DNA from: Lysinibacillus cavernae
Lineage (GTDB): Bacteria; Bacillota; Bacilli; Bacillales_A; Planococcaceae
Reading direction: 5' to 3'
Assembly (NCBI RefSeq): GCF_009724685.1
Contig: NZ_WMEF01000003.1
Location: 496,001-560,000, forward strand
Length of the DNA stretch: 64,000 bases
The position numbers and the translations under genes were made by a program. The notes under the pieces are model-generated. The model saw nothing but the letters and a program-made list of their open reading frames with translations. It did no database searches and was not told where the DNA came from. Below are positions 35,099 through 44,200 of this stretch, in pieces (position 1 is the first letter of the stretch; each line of letters opens with the position of its first letter).

Positions 35099-35499
35099 TT
35101 AACCTCACCCTCTCCTGTTTTATCCTTAACGATTGCTAAAATATTTTTTACAAAGTCAGGCATTGGCAAGCCCATTTTAGTACCGTTTTCCGTGATTGAA
35201 ATAAATTCTAGTACACAAAATGCAATGGCTGCCCCATCCCCTGCGTACTCGATACCAGGGATCACAACGGACAATAAATAAACTGATCCAACTAACATTA
35301 GATAATAGATTTTCCGTATGATGCCGTTAAAGCCTGTACGACTATTTAAGTTTTGATTAACAACTCCACTCATGATGCCAGTTGCATAGTCAATAGCCAT
35401 GAAACCGATAAGAACGGTAACGGCCATTCCCAGACCATCCACTGAATATGAAACGATTGTGCCTATGGTTCCACTTACTAGAGCAATCCATTTTTCCAT
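35095..35499 (-). CDS. Phage holin (Phage_holin_4 / toxin-secretion type)
   Basis: 134 residues from the ATG at 35499, after AAGAGGGAAG; a longer frame to 35535 lies upstream of that site. Hydrophobic helices at about 5-22, 26-46, 63-82 and 85-105, with the D-Y-A-T-G-I-M-S-G and N-S-R-T-G-F-N-G-I-I-R-K segments typical of the BlyA/TcdE-like holin family. It makes the membrane lesion that releases the endolysin encoded next to it. Confidence 0.9.
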   Translation of the reverse strand: MEKWIALVSGTIGTIVSYSVDGLGMAVTVLIGFMAIDYATGIMSGVVNQNLNSRTGFNGIIRKIYYLMLVGSVYLLSVVIPGIEYAGDGAAIAFCVLEFISITENGTKMGLPMPDFVKNILAIVKDKTGEGEVK

Positions 35500-35526
35500 T
35501 TGAACACTTCCCTCTTTGCATAATAA

Positions 35527-35554
35527 AAAGGACACGCCTTATGACGTATCCTTT
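35527..35554. terminator. Hairpin just upstream of the holin gene
   Basis: AAAGGA-c-ACG pairs with CGT-a-TCCTTT around CCTTATGA. It sits about 20 bases ahead of the holin ribosome binding site in the direction of transcription and might attenuate lysis-gene expression. Confidence 0.5.
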
Positions 35555-35580
35555 AATTCCCCAAACTTTTATGGAATATA

Positions 35581-35613
35581 AAAAGCACCCTCATTTGAGA
35601 ATGCTCATTTTTT
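35581..35613. terminator. Bidirectional terminator
   Basis: AGCA-cc-CTCA pairs with TGAG-aa-TGCT, with AAAA and TTTTTT-type runs outside. It separates the structural genes from the lysis cassette. Confidence 0.65.
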
Positions 35614-35658
35614 ATTAAAACTCCATACCACTTTTTTCTGAATTTGTGGCAAAATACG

Positions 35659-35988
35659 TTACTTCCTTGTTTTTAACATTACTTTCTCGTATTTTGTGAT
35701 AGCTTCAAGGATAGCACCATTTTCGCTATAGTCATCTAAATTAATGCCTGAATCCTCAGCCCATTTTGAAAATAACTTTTCTTTAAAACCACTTTCTTCA
35801 TAAGAACTAATAATAGAAAGCAAATCGGAAATATGATTTCCAACAGGATATCCTAGATGATAAGTAATTCTTGTTTCGTCCCCACTTTCATCGTATGAAT
35901 ATTTTGTTGTATCAATCAATTTCCAACCGTCTTTTAAATAGCTATTTACATCTCTTTCTGTAGCAGCTGCAATTTTAATATAATCCAT
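35659..35988 (-). CDS. Small phage protein of unknown function
   Basis: 109 residues from the ATG at 35988, eight bases after GGTAGGGAG; seven more codons are open upstream but lie ahead of this site. It opens M-D-Y-I-K-I-A-A-A-T-E-R-D-V-N-S-Y and has a W-K-L-I-D-T-T strand; soluble and acidic. Located between tail fibre genes and the lysis cassette. Family not recognised. Confidence 0.6.
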   Translation of the reverse strand: MDYIKIAAATERDVNSYLKDGWKLIDTTKYSYDESGDETRITYHLGYPVGNHISDLLSIISSYEESGFKEKLFSKWAEDSGINLDDYSENGAILEAITKYEKVMLKTRK

Positions 35989-36074
35989 ACTTAACTCCCT
36001 ACCTTTCATCTACTACAATTTCGACAAAAGGTAATGTTTTCCTTCTTTATTAGACATAAAAAATAACGCTAAGT

Positions 36075-36236
36075 CTATGCTTGCGTTTGCTGTGTATCCA
36101 TATCTGTTAATAGCTGAGTATATTCTTCATCCGCCAGTTGATTATTGGCGTAGAAGACATTTACTTTCTTTAGCATATCATCATAGCTGTAACGGTTGCG
36201 ATCAATTAAAAATTTACATAAGTCATATACCTTCAT
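36075..36236 (-). CDS. XkdX-like small phage protein
   Basis: 53 residues, too short for usual ORF cut-offs. The ATG at 36236 overlaps the stop of the preceding gene by one base (TAATG), so it is translationally coupled. It has helical segments (V-Y-D-L-C-K-F-L-I-D-R and E-E-Y-T-Q-L-L-T-D-M). Position and size match XkdX of PBSX-type phages; sequence similarity is weak. Confidence 0.6.
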   Translation of the reverse strand: MKVYDLCKFLIDRNRYSYDDMLKKVNVFYANNQLADEEYTQLLTDMDTQQTQA

Positions 36237-36526
36237 TATAATTTTCCTCCCTGGATGCCCATTTCATTCATGGCAATTAAGTATTCTGTATTGATAAGCG
36301 TTTGTGCCTGCATTTCTTCAACGGTTGGCGGTGACTCAATTGGCGTTGGTTCGGGTATAACTGGCGCTTTAAATTCGCCTGTTTCGCTGTTGTAGTCCCA
36401 ACCTTCCTGAATATCGTCTCGGCCTGTAATCTCTATAAAATTCTCCTGATTAGGATAAGGAGGCAGTTTTTCAGCTTCAAAAATCCAATGTGCTTTAGTG
36501 TTTTGAATTTGTACGAATTTCTTCAC
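36236..36526 (-). CDS. XkdW-like phage tail protein
   Basis: 96 residues. The N-terminal half has I-Q-N-T-K-A-H-W-I-F and G-W-D-Y-N-S-E-T-G-E-F, the pattern of the small proteins that follow tail-fibre genes in PBSX-like phages (XkdW/DUF2977 type). A proline-rich linker (P-E-P-T-P-I-E-S-P-P) and a helix follow. It lies 13 bases after the fibre gene. Role uncertain. Confidence 0.6.
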   Translation of the reverse strand: MKKFVQIQNTKAHWIFEAEKLPPYPNQENFIEITGRDDIQEGWDYNSETGEFKAPVIPEPTPIESPPTVEEMQAQTLINTEYLIAMNEMGIQGGKL

Positions 36527-36539
36527 TCTCTATCACTCC

Positions 36540-37376
36540 TTAATACTCTATAATGACAATGCCATCGCCACCATTGGCAGATGTTTTTCTCGTAACACCG
36601 CCTGACCCTGCGCCATAACCAATAGTATTTTGGGTTATAGAATTAGCATCACCGCCATTACCAAATCCAGCACCACCACCTAGAGCGTACAAGACATTTC
36701 CAGCAGAATCATTATTTGAAATTCTAAGCATTACTCCTCCTATGCCATAAGGAGTATTAACGAGATCTGTAACAAATGCGTCCAATGCATACATATTAAC
36801 ACTCGATGGTATGGTTCCAGGATTACAAATCGGATTATTGCCGAAAGCCTTAGCGAATCCATCAGGATACGCTCTCAATGGTGCACCTCCTGAACCTCCA
36901 TTACAAACAATGCCAAAAGCTGAAGAAGCTCCCCCAGCTTTTCCTGTTACTTGTTGTCCATTAGTGGTACCTGTTACACCTTCTCCCCCCTTACCAACAA
37001 TAATCGTATACTGAGTATTTGGTACAACTTTCACTGGCTTACCTGCTACATATGCGCCTCCCCAACCACCCCAAGGGTAGGAAATAACCTCATATCCAAC
37101 TGCAGCGCCACTACCTCCACCCCCAAACATTGTTAATCTAATTACCTTCACACCTTCTGGACATGTCCATGTATAAGTGCCAGGTGTATTAAATAGATCG
37201 ATGTTTCTTTTTAAATCACCGTTTTGTATTTTTTGCAAGACAGTATCTTGTTTTACATTCAAGCTATCTACACCTGTTTTAGTGGTATCTGTAGTAGTTT
37301 TGATTGTATCTACTATATTTTTTATTGCATCTTGTGTTAGTTTATCAGGAAAATATGTCTTTTCAATTTCTGTCAT
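36540..37376 (-). CDS. Tail fibre/tip protein with glycine-rich domain
   Basis: 278 residues. Helical N-terminus (about 1-55) with repeated T-T-T-D-T-T-K-type segments, likely a trimer stalk. From about 65 it opens W-T-C-P-E-G-V-K and continues as a glycine-rich domain with many G-G-G-x-G runs (F-G-G-G-G-S-G, G-G-G-A-G-F-G-N-G-G), the fold of receptor-binding tips seen in many Firmicute phages. Good ribosome binding site GGAGG. Probably binds the host surface. Confidence 0.78.
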   Translation of the reverse strand: MTEIEKTYFPDKLTQDAIKNIVDTIKTTTDTTKTGVDSLNVKQDTVLQKIQNGDLKRNIDLFNTPGTYTWTCPEGVKVIRLTMFGGGGSGAAVGYEVISYPWGGWGGAYVAGKPVKVVPNTQYTIIVGKGGEGVTGTTNGQQVTGKAGGASSAFGIVCNGGSGGAPLRAYPDGFAKAFGNNPICNPGTIPSSVNMYALDAFVTDLVNTPYGIGGVMLRISNNDSAGNVLYALGGGAGFGNGGDANSITQNTIGYGAGSGGVTRKTSANGGDGIVIIEY

Positions 37377-37715
37377 CTACTCTACCTCCTGTTGAACGAT
37401 ATAAAAGCCACCTGCATCTACACCAAATCCTAAACGATATTTTTTGTTATTATCGCTATTGGTATAAACATGTGGCATTGGATTAATAACATGGCTTTCA
37501 ATCTCCTGCTTAACGTTAATCACTTCATTCTTTACCTCGTTAATGGCACCGCCAATTGTTTTATCCTCTGTTTCTAAATCAGGAATCGATGCTGTACCTT
37601 TTTGCAAATCACTTACTGCAGCATCCAAAACATCCATATTTTCATTAATATCTGAGATCAAAATGTTGTCTGTTAGCCCTGGTTTCTTTAGATTCAAATT
37701 TGGTGTATGTTCCAT
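37377..37715 (-). CDS. Tail fibre adaptor / short fibre protein
   Basis: 112 residues. It opens H-T-P-N-L-N-L-K-K-P-G-L-T-D-N-I-L-I-S-D, a segment typical of the baseplate-proximal start of Firmicute tail fibres, followed by a helix with heptad-like spacing (V-L-D-A-A-V-S-D-L) and a short strand-rich end. Overlaps the XkdU-like gene by one base and abuts the glycine-rich fibre gene. It probably anchors the fibre. Confidence 0.68.
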   Translation of the reverse strand: MEHTPNLNLKKPGLTDNILISDINENMDVLDAAVSDLQKGTASIPDLETEDKTIGGAINEVKNEVINVKQEIESHVINPMPHVYTNSDNNKKYRLGFGVDAGGFYIVQQEVE

Positions 37716-38530
37716 TAGCTCACCTCATTCCATATTCGTATATCATCCCATGTCATATGAGTTGCACTTCCCCAGGTACGATTTTTCACAAAGTCCCAAA
37801 CATTGAAGGTGTACGCATAGCCAAACTCTAAATGAGCTGGCACAATAATATCTATCGCTTGCATAAGGCCACTCAGATTATCAGGAATGCCCTTTGTTCC
37901 AATGAATTTGATTTCGTATATGCCTGGCGTACTTGTTGTATTTATTTCTACTTCGCCATTGCTATATGCAGCTGCTACAGCCTTTATAGTTTCTTCGGTT
38001 GTTTGGTCAAAGCTTGCGCGATTTCGTGATGATATTTGCTCTCTGCGTTGGTCATAGCGTAATGTGCTATTTGGTTTAATGCCAAGATCACGTTCATAAA
38101 TAGGCAATGCTTCTATAGCTGTATCGATAAAAATATTACGGTTCACAATTTCTAACTGTTGCTCTGTATTTCTTAGCTCCCGATCATCAGTCGTGAGGAT
38201 CGTTCTAAAGACGTTTGATTTACGCTCATACAACGGCAAATACTTCATCATGTCGGATAGATAATCTTTTGTAGAAACAACTATACTTGTAATCATTTCA
38301 GCTCTTGTCTGCATGATAATAGGTGATTGAACGACCTTTACCCCTTGCGATAGCTGCTCAGTAATCACCTCGTTTGTTGCACCTGTTGAAGCAATGGGAA
38401 CACCTTGCCCCTGCAGTTCTGTTTCAGTAATCATTAACGCAAGTCGAAAACATTCCCATTGGTGCGCTGATAGCTCACCCCAGGTAAAGACAGATACTTG
38501 CCCCCACTCAGACTGCGGTATTGCATGCAT
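37715..38530 (-). CDS. Phage baseplate protein, DUF2313/XkdU family
   Basis: 271 residues; long for XkdU (about 190-200) because of an extra N-terminal part (about 1-75). The D-Y-L-S-D-M-M-K-Y-L-P-L-Y-E-R segment near 92-106 is the conserved beginning of DUF2313, and the R-R-E-Q-I-S-S-R-N-R-A stretch near 177 also fits. It connects the tail baseplate to the fibres. It follows the small fibre-region gene in the order seen in PBSX-like phages. Confidence 0.78.
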   Translation of the reverse strand: MHAIPQSEWGQVSVFTWGELSAHQWECFRLALMITETELQGQGVPIASTGATNEVITEQLSQGVKVVQSPIIMQTRAEMITSIVVSTKDYLSDMMKYLPLYERKSNVFRTILTTDDRELRNTEQQLEIVNRNIFIDTAIEALPIYERDLGIKPNSTLRYDQRREQISSRNRASFDQTTEETIKAVAAAYSNGEVEINTTSTPGIYEIKFIGTKGIPDNLSGLMQAIDIIVPAHLEFGYAYTFNVWDFVKNRTWGSATHMTWDDIRIWNEVS

Positions 38531-38540
38531 TTGTCCTCAC

Positions 38541-38888
38541 CTACCTTAAACGGACAATTAAATAGTTTTCAGGGATCTTGTATTGGCTGGATACATCGAT
38601 GTTTTTTGTGAATTCTGCTTGCGACTTAAATAGCAAATTGCCACTTGTTTTTGCATCAAGAATCCCAATGTGCGTAATATCTCCCCATGTCTCTGCAGCA
38701 ATAGGAAACAAAATATCAGCGCTGTTCGATGTTTGGCCATCTGTTGGCGCTGTGAAACCTGCAGGTTGTCGTGAGTAGCTTGCTGCATTTACTTCAACGT
38801 CACCATTGAACAAGGCAACAAAAACTGGCGTTGTCCTTAAATTGTCCGTCAGAACTTTATTTTTCAAATAGACTGTCATGTGATTCAT
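38541..38888 (-). CDS. Small baseplate/tail-fibre region protein
   Basis: 115 residues, strand-rich: V-F-V-A-L-F-N-G, then E-V-N-A-A-S-Y-S-R-Q-P, and W-G-D-I-T-H-I-G-I-L-D-A near the middle, a motif seen in phage tail-fibre-associated proteins. It overlaps the baseplate J gene by four bases (ATGA). Exact role unknown. Confidence 0.6.
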   Translation of the reverse strand: MNHMTVYLKNKVLTDNLRTTPVFVALFNGDVEVNAASYSRQPAGFTAPTDGQTSNSADILFPIAAETWGDITHIGILDAKTSGNLLFKSQAEFTKNIDVSSQYKIPENYLIVRLR

Positions 38889-39925
38889 TCGTTAACACCT
38901 CCCATTACTGGCACCCCATCTTCAGGAATAACCACATTAGCAGTTGATCCATTAATTAATAGATCCTGATAATCTAAAACACCCTCACTATCGATAACTT
39001 CGCTGCCTGTTTTTGCATAGCTTACATAGGATACTTTAAAAGCAATTTCTTTTAGATATTCAATCATATTTTCCTTTATATACTTCTTAACAATTGGTTC
39101 GGTGTATCCGTCCACTAAACTTAAAGTAGCTGAAATATTTATTGGTACTCCGATGGCGGCCATAACACTTAAATCTTCAACTCCAAAAGGCATTTGCTCT
39201 GATATATGGTCATGTACTTTTTGCACTAATTCGGCACTAGCAGGTAATTTGTTCGCATCGATCACGACTACTTTCATTGATAATGGGCCGTTGTAGCGAG
39301 GGAATATCTTTGCATCACCAACACCTGTTACTTCTAACGCCCATTCTCGATAATGATATTTGTTGCCTGCTTTGCCCGGACGCTGCAGCTTATCATAATA
39401 GCGCTCGCGTAAATCATGATCTGTTTCTTCCTCGTAGCCATCTACGACAGGATAAGGATTGTACACGTTCACAAGGCCATTGATAGATGCAGGGAAATTT
39501 ACGATTGTGTTAGCTGGCACGTTTCCTATTGGACCGAACTCATTACATTGCACACGAACATGAGCGAACCCACTTTCATTAAGAACAGCTTCTTCGATGA
39601 CTGTGTATAATATTGATTCTGTGCCAACTAATTCACCAACTTTAACAAGTGTGCCAGCTGTACCCGAAACAATGACGGTTGTTGTCGCTATTGTAGCAGG
39701 TTTACGGCTAACACCTGTCCGCTGATAAACTGTTCTTGTTAACTCGTCACCTGTTAATTTTTCAACGTCTAACTTTTCCTGTACTGCAGCAATTTTTTCT
39801 TGTTGTTTTGCAAATTCTACGGCCACTGGCTTTGTAATGTCATAAACAAAATTACCTTTTGACTTGTCGTAATCATCGCTTATATTGGTAATCATCCGAT
39901 CATGAATAATCTTTTCATCTTCCAT
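38885..39925 (-). CDS. Baseplate J family protein (XkdT-like)
   Basis: 346 residues. Baseplate J/gp47 family: R-T-G-V-S-R-K-P-A near 70 followed by V-I-V-S-G-T-A-G-T-L-V-K-V-G near 85, the N-V-P-A-N-T-I segment and the E-T-D-H-D-L-R-E-R-Y signature near 185. It is a wedge component of the contractile-tail baseplate. Sits between the DUF2634 gene and the small baseplate gene. Confidence 0.92.
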   Translation of the reverse strand: MEDEKIIHDRMITNISDDYDKSKGNFVYDITKPVAVEFAKQQEKIAAVQEKLDVEKLTGDELTRTVYQRTGVSRKPATIATTTVIVSGTAGTLVKVGELVGTESILYTVIEEAVLNESGFAHVRVQCNEFGPIGNVPANTIVNFPASINGLVNVYNPYPVVDGYEEETDHDLRERYYDKLQRPGKAGNKYHYREWALEVTGVGDAKIFPRYNGPLSMKVVVIDANKLPASAELVQKVHDHISEQMPFGVEDLSVMAAIGVPINISATLSLVDGYTEPIVKKYIKENMIEYLKEIAFKVSYVSYAKTGSEVIDSEGVLDYQDLLINGSTANVVIPEDGVPVMGGVNE

Positions 39926-40372
39926 CTACGTTGCCACCTTCTTTATTGGCTCGTCCATTTCGAATGCTCCCTCTACTGTGACGACTCTGAATTTTATTCG
40001 CATCCACTTTCCGTCATGGCTGAACTGCCATTCCTGAATTTCTTGAATGTGTGTATGTTCCATCAAGGATGCTGAGACTTCTCGTTTTATTTCTGCTTCA
40101 ATAAAGGCGCGAGGCAAGCTAGAACCTATCAAATCCTCCAACGTCACCCCATAAGGAATGTCTTTGTAAATGCGGAATCGAAAGCGCTCAGTTTTAAGTA
40201 CTTTTAAGATCCATTGTTTTAAGGTTTCGAGACCATGTGTCTCAACCATTTTTCCATTTCTAAATACAAAATCACCTTTATCAAAGTCATACAAAAAAGA
40301 CTTACCTAGTGGCGGCAAGTCCGTTTTAACTTCCTGTGTATCAAATTCTAGTTGCGCGATCTTTGGTAACAT
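39926..40372 (-). CDS. Baseplate protein, DUF2634/XkdS family
   Basis: 148 residues. Conserved L-P-P-L-G-K-S-F-L-Y-D-F near 20-31 and the K-T-E-R-F-R-F-R-I-Y...Y-G segment near 55-70, the gp25-like wedge pattern of DUF2634. It abuts the baseplate J gene, the order found in PBSX. Confidence 0.85.
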   Translation of the reverse strand: MLPKIAQLEFDTQEVKTDLPPLGKSFLYDFDKGDFVFRNGKMVETHGLETLKQWILKVLKTERFRFRIYKDIPYGVTLEDLIGSSLPRAFIEAEIKREVSASLMEHTHIQEIQEWQFSHDGKWMRIKFRVVTVEGAFEMDEPIKKVAT

Positions 40373-40731
40373 TATTCAAACCTCACCGCCTTACCTACGA
40401 CAAAATAAAGTTGTTCATCTGCAGTAGGTAACAAAATCACTTCGTCATTTTCTTTAAGCGTGTCCTTTGTTGTGGATTTCACTTCTTTAGCTTCAAACTT
40501 TTGAAATGGGCTATCAGTAAATCGAATTTCACCCTCTAGCTCAATTTCACGTTCATAATCTTCGAGAACATGAGCAGCGAAAACCAATTGGCTATTAGTT
40601 AGTATGACTGTATCATTTAATCGTATTTGAGCATTAGGCGGTGGAGAAATAACAATACCTGTAGACATTGAAACTTGCTTAGGATTTTTGTTTTCATGAA
40701 ACATTTTTGCTAGATTTGTTATTGCATCCAT
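40372..40731 (-). CDS. Baseplate hub protein, DUF2577/XkdR family
   Basis: 119 residues. G-I-V-I-S-P-P-P-N-A-Q-I-R-L-N near 25-39 is the OB-fold-like start of DUF2577, and L-L-P-T-A-D-E-Q-L-Y-F-V-V-G-K near 100 is its end. Probably a tail-hub spike-region protein. It overlaps the DUF2634 gene by one base. Confidence 0.85.
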   Translation of the reverse strand: MDAITNLAKMFHENKNPKQVSMSTGIVISPPPNAQIRLNDTVILTNSQLVFAAHVLEDYEREIELEGEIRFTDSPFQKFEAKEVKSTTKDTLKENDEVILLPTADEQLYFVVGKAVRFE

Positions 40732-41712
40732 TTACTTCACCTCTAATGTAGGCTTCATGGTGTGAATGCCTTTGCTAATCGTGTGCAATACATCTTTAAT
40801 TATAAAAGTACCTTTAATACCTGTGGTTGGTTCCTCTAATTTAAACAATCGGCCAGCTCTAAAATCATCATGGCCCATCAAATCAACGCTATTTTCCTCT
40901 ATCACTTTTGAAAACTGTTTTAATTCATTTTCTGCAATCTGTTTAGCGCTTTTCTTTTCATTCTGATCTAGCTTCACAACTTTTGTAATACGGCCATACT
41001 TCTCAGCCATTTTACTATCTGACTTGGTTAAAACCACTTTGTCGTTGTTTCCGACAACCTGAATTGTATTAGCCATTTCTGTAATGCTGCGCCTTTTTGA
41101 AGGATTCATAAGGGCCGAATGAATATCATACTTTGGGCCACCTTCAAACAATTGAAATGTGCCTGTTACCACTACATCACCTTGCTTTTCGATGTATAGT
41201 TTGCCCTGGCGCATTTCCATGATGTATTTCACACCTAATGATTGTTCTGCAGTAGTAAGAATGTCTTTTATAATTTCACTTACTTTTTTATCGTTGTATA
41301 TTTGATCGATAGGTTTAGGAATAGATACAATCTTACCCACTTGGATATTGAAATCTTTAGCGATTTTCTTGATACAAGCATCTGCAGATAATTTTTTAAA
41401 TTGATATACAGCTGAGGATTTATTTAGATAAAAGGCATAATCAAAGGCAACATAAACAATTGGTGATCTGCCATTTTTCAACTCGTCCACAATAATAGCT
41501 CGCGTAATCTCTTTACCGTTATTGTAAAGGGCCACCATATCGCCAATGTCACATGGATTTTTAGGGAAGTAATTCATATCAGTGAAAGCAATGCTGAAAT
41601 TAATTTCTTCCCCTAATTCCTCCATGTTGCTACGCCAGGTTAATGTGCCAAGCAAGGGCGTAATATTCGTCATGGTTTCACCTTTTATTAGCCATAGTTC
41701 ATGTGCCATCAT
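40732..41712 (-). CDS. Phage tail hub protein, XkdQ/YqbQ family
   Basis: 326 residues of the gp27/late-control-D-like hub family. Landmarks: W-L-I-K-G near the start, W-R-S-N-M-E-E-L-G near 26, D-I-G-D-M-V-A-L-Y-N-N-G near 56, and G-H-D-D-F-R-A-G near 280. It forms the ring linking the tail tube to the baseplate. Its start overlaps the end of the XkdP-like gene by four bases. Confidence 0.85.
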   Translation of the reverse strand: MMAHELWLIKGETMTNITPLLGTLTWRSNMEELGEEINFSIAFTDMNYFPKNPCDIGDMVALYNNGKEITRAIIVDELKNGRSPIVYVAFDYAFYLNKSSAVYQFKKLSADACIKKIAKDFNIQVGKIVSIPKPIDQIYNDKKVSEIIKDILTTAEQSLGVKYIMEMRQGKLYIEKQGDVVVTGTFQLFEGGPKYDIHSALMNPSKRRSITEMANTIQVVGNNDKVVLTKSDSKMAEKYGRITKVVKLDQNEKKSAKQIAENELKQFSKVIEENSVDLMGHDDFRAGRLFKLEEPTTGIKGTFIIKDVLHTISKGIHTMKPTLEVK

Positions 41713-42131
41713 TTCACCTTCTTTGTTTCTAAAATAATCTCTTTAAATTCTGATAGGGCCAGTGAATAATAAACATCACCCGAACCGTCTTGTAGCCCTG
41801 GTTCAAAGTTTTCAATCGTCACTAGCATATTAATAGGCGTGTTGGACATGATTAATCGAATTGGCATTTCTTTATCTATCCAGCTCTCAATTATTTCGTA
41901 ATACTCCCACCCGAAATATTTATTGTTTCGTGAAAATGCATACTTCTTTGAAGGAAAAAAGGAATCAATCGTAAGTGATTTCAAGCCCCTACGTCCAAGT
42001 AATTTAATGTCACCCTGATTAATTGTTGTAAAGACTTCATTACTCACAGGGCTTGGTATTTTAAAATCAGGTGGCACTATAGGAAGTTGAATTATTTGTT
42101 TTCGATCCATTGTGCTTAGAAAAATATCCAT
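41709..42131 (-). CDS. Tail hub/adaptor protein, XkdP-like but without LysM
   Basis: 140 residues from the ATG at 42131, after AGGGGG. N-terminal P-I-V-P-P-D-F-K-I-P-S-P and the later R-N-N-K-Y-F-G-W-E-Y-Y-E-I-I match the first part of XkdP/YqbP. The C-terminal LysM domain of PBSX XkdP (over 200 residues) is absent. Lies between tape measure and hub genes, its usual place. Confidence 0.75.
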   Translation of the reverse strand: MDIFLSTMDRKQIIQLPIVPPDFKIPSPVSNEVFTTINQGDIKLLGRRGLKSLTIDSFFPSKKYAFSRNNKYFGWEYYEIIESWIDKEMPIRLIMSNTPINMLVTIENFEPGLQDGSGDVYYSLALSEFKEIILETKKVK

Positions 42132-42143
42132 CAACTCAACCCC

Positions 42144-44171
42144 CTATAAATTGGCCAATCTTAATTGTAATAATGGCACAAGCTCATTAGCTACTTCCAT
42201 TGCTGTAACCCCTTTAGCATTTAGGTTTTGAATAATAACCTGAACACCGCCAGTATTTGAAGCTGTTTGCTGTGGTGTACTTCCTCCTGCAGGTGTAGGC
42301 GTTGTTGCAGCAACAGGTGTTGATTGCACCATTTGATCCACATTATCGATTGATCCGCCAGCTGCTCGAATCCTTTCAGATTGTCGAGCTGGAATGACCA
42401 TTTCATCCTTGTGTAATTCTGCTATATAGCCATCATAAGGAACACGATTCAAACCATCTGCATGTGAACCTGAAATGAAGTTACCAACGGCACCTGCAGC
42501 TTTCCCAATTGCACCACCTATTTTTGAAACCCATTCAGGCGGCTGGAAGTTACTGATTGCATTTTTAAAGTCCACGAATTTATCATAGAGTCCTTTGAAA
42601 AACCCTGTTACTGGCTGAATCTTTTGAGCAGCCCAATCATAAATGCCACCAAATACTTCGGTGGTCTTGGCCCACAATTCACCTGCTTTTGCTTTGACGG
42701 TATCCCAATTTCGATATAACAGGACACCTGCCGCAACTACTGCAGCTATCCCAACGACTACCCAAGTCAAAGGACTGGCAAGCATGGCCGTATTCATGGC
42801 CCATTGTCCAGCTGTTGCGAGGCCCATTGCTGTTTTAAAGCCTTGAACCATAGTCGTTACTGTTGAAATGACTTTTAATGTCCCCATTCCTGCAGCTACA
42901 ACCCCTACCGCTGTTCCAACACCTATAAGAGTCTCTTTAATAGGCCCCCAATTTTCACGAACCGTATTGCCAAACTCGAAAGCTTTTTCTACTATGCCTT
43001 GAATTTTAGGGACTAATTCATCAGCTTTCTGTGCAACTGATCCTAGAAATTCTTGTGCTCCTGCACCATTTACAACATCGGCTATGCCTACCTGCAGTTC
43101 TCGCCATGACGAAACTAATCTATTTTTGAGGCTTCCTTCTACTTTGGATGAGGCTGCATCTGTCGCCCCCTCGAAATCCTTCATAGCGTCTTTTGATCCG
43201 AGCATTGCATACATGGCTCCTGATTCAAGGTCTTCCCATTTAGTTCCGAATAAAGCAACAGCTAATTGGTTGGCTGTTACCTGGTCATCCATACCTTGCA
43301 ACTCTTTTGTAACAGCGCCAGCAACATCAGCTACGCTTGCTTCTCCCCTATTGAAGGACTCCCATAAATCAAAAGTCGATTTACTCATGGCTGAGAATGT
43401 TTCGTCAGTTGACTTTGACCCATCTTTTACACGGATCTGAAACTCTTTCATTACATCGTTTACATAATCTAAGTTGTAAACACCTGCCTGGGCGCCACGT
43501 TCCATGATGCCGAAATATTCCTCAGCACTATAGCCCATATTTCCGAATAAGGATGAATACTCCGCGACATTATCGAACATTTCATTACTAAAGTTCAATC
43601 CACGTTGGCCACCTGCAGTAAATAAGTCAAATGCTTTATCCGCTGAAATACCAAACGCTTCCATCATGTTATTTGTGCCGCGAGTGACTTCATTCACATC
43701 GCCGTCAAATGTTTTAGCTAAAAACATTGCATTTGAAGTAACTTTACTAAGTTCACCATTATCAATATTCTTCATATTTTGCTTTACGCGAGCTAAAGAA
43801 TTTGTTACTTCATCTATGTTTTCACCGTACCCTTTTTTGAACACATCTTTTGCAGCACTTCCGTACACTTCCATTTGTTCTGCAGTTGCCCCAGTTTGGG
43901 CTTGTAAAGTTGAAAAAGCTTCATCCATGTCAAAGATGGACTTTGCTACCCCTGCCCCTACTGCCGCAACCCCTGCGCCACCTAAAGCAGCCGCCCCAGC
44001 CCCGACCGTTTTAAATACATTAACAGCACCTTTGCCAAATCGTTCTAGCTTGTTGCCTACTCTTGTAATACCTCGGCCAAAATCATCAGATCGATCACTG
44101 GCTCGCCTTAAATTGCTCGAAAAATCACGGTCCTGTAATGACAAGACTGCAGATATAACCCTTCTTCCCAC
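42144..44171 (-). CDS. Tail tape measure protein
   Basis: 675 residues, GTG start at 44171. The N-terminal 120 residues are coiled coil and Gly/Ala-rich (G-A-G-A-A-A-L-G-G-A-G), followed by the phage tail tape-measure core with E-E-Y-F-G-I-M-E-R-G near 200-225 and N-A-G-V-Y-N-L-D-Y. Hydrophobic helices lie at about 440-500. The C-terminus holds H-A-D-G-L-N-R-V-P-Y-D-G-Y, common in TMPs. Its length sets tail length, so the tail should be about 100 nm. Follows the G/GT frameshift genes. Confidence 0.92.
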   Translation of the reverse strand: MGRRVISAVLSLQDRDFSSNLRRASDRSDDFGRGITRVGNKLERFGKGAVNVFKTVGAGAAALGGAGVAAVGAGVAKSIFDMDEAFSTLQAQTGATAEQMEVYGSAAKDVFKKGYGENIDEVTNSLARVKQNMKNIDNGELSKVTSNAMFLAKTFDGDVNEVTRGTNNMMEAFGISADKAFDLFTAGGQRGLNFSNEMFDNVAEYSSLFGNMGYSAEEYFGIMERGAQAGVYNLDYVNDVMKEFQIRVKDGSKSTDETFSAMSKSTFDLWESFNRGEASVADVAGAVTKELQGMDDQVTANQLAVALFGTKWEDLESGAMYAMLGSKDAMKDFEGATDAASSKVEGSLKNRLVSSWRELQVGIADVVNGAGAQEFLGSVAQKADELVPKIQGIVEKAFEFGNTVRENWGPIKETLIGVGTAVGVVAAGMGTLKVISTVTTMVQGFKTAMGLATAGQWAMNTAMLASPLTWVVVGIAAVVAAGVLLYRNWDTVKAKAGELWAKTTEVFGGIYDWAAQKIQPVTGFFKGLYDKFVDFKNAISNFQPPEWVSKIGGAIGKAAGAVGNFISGSHADGLNRVPYDGYIAELHKDEMVIPARQSERIRAAGGSIDNVDQMVQSTPVAATTPTPAGGSTPQQTASNTGGVQVIIQNLNAKGVTAMEVANELVPLLQLRLANL

Positions 44172-44200
44172 TTCCTCACCGCCTTTACAAAAGAAAAAAG

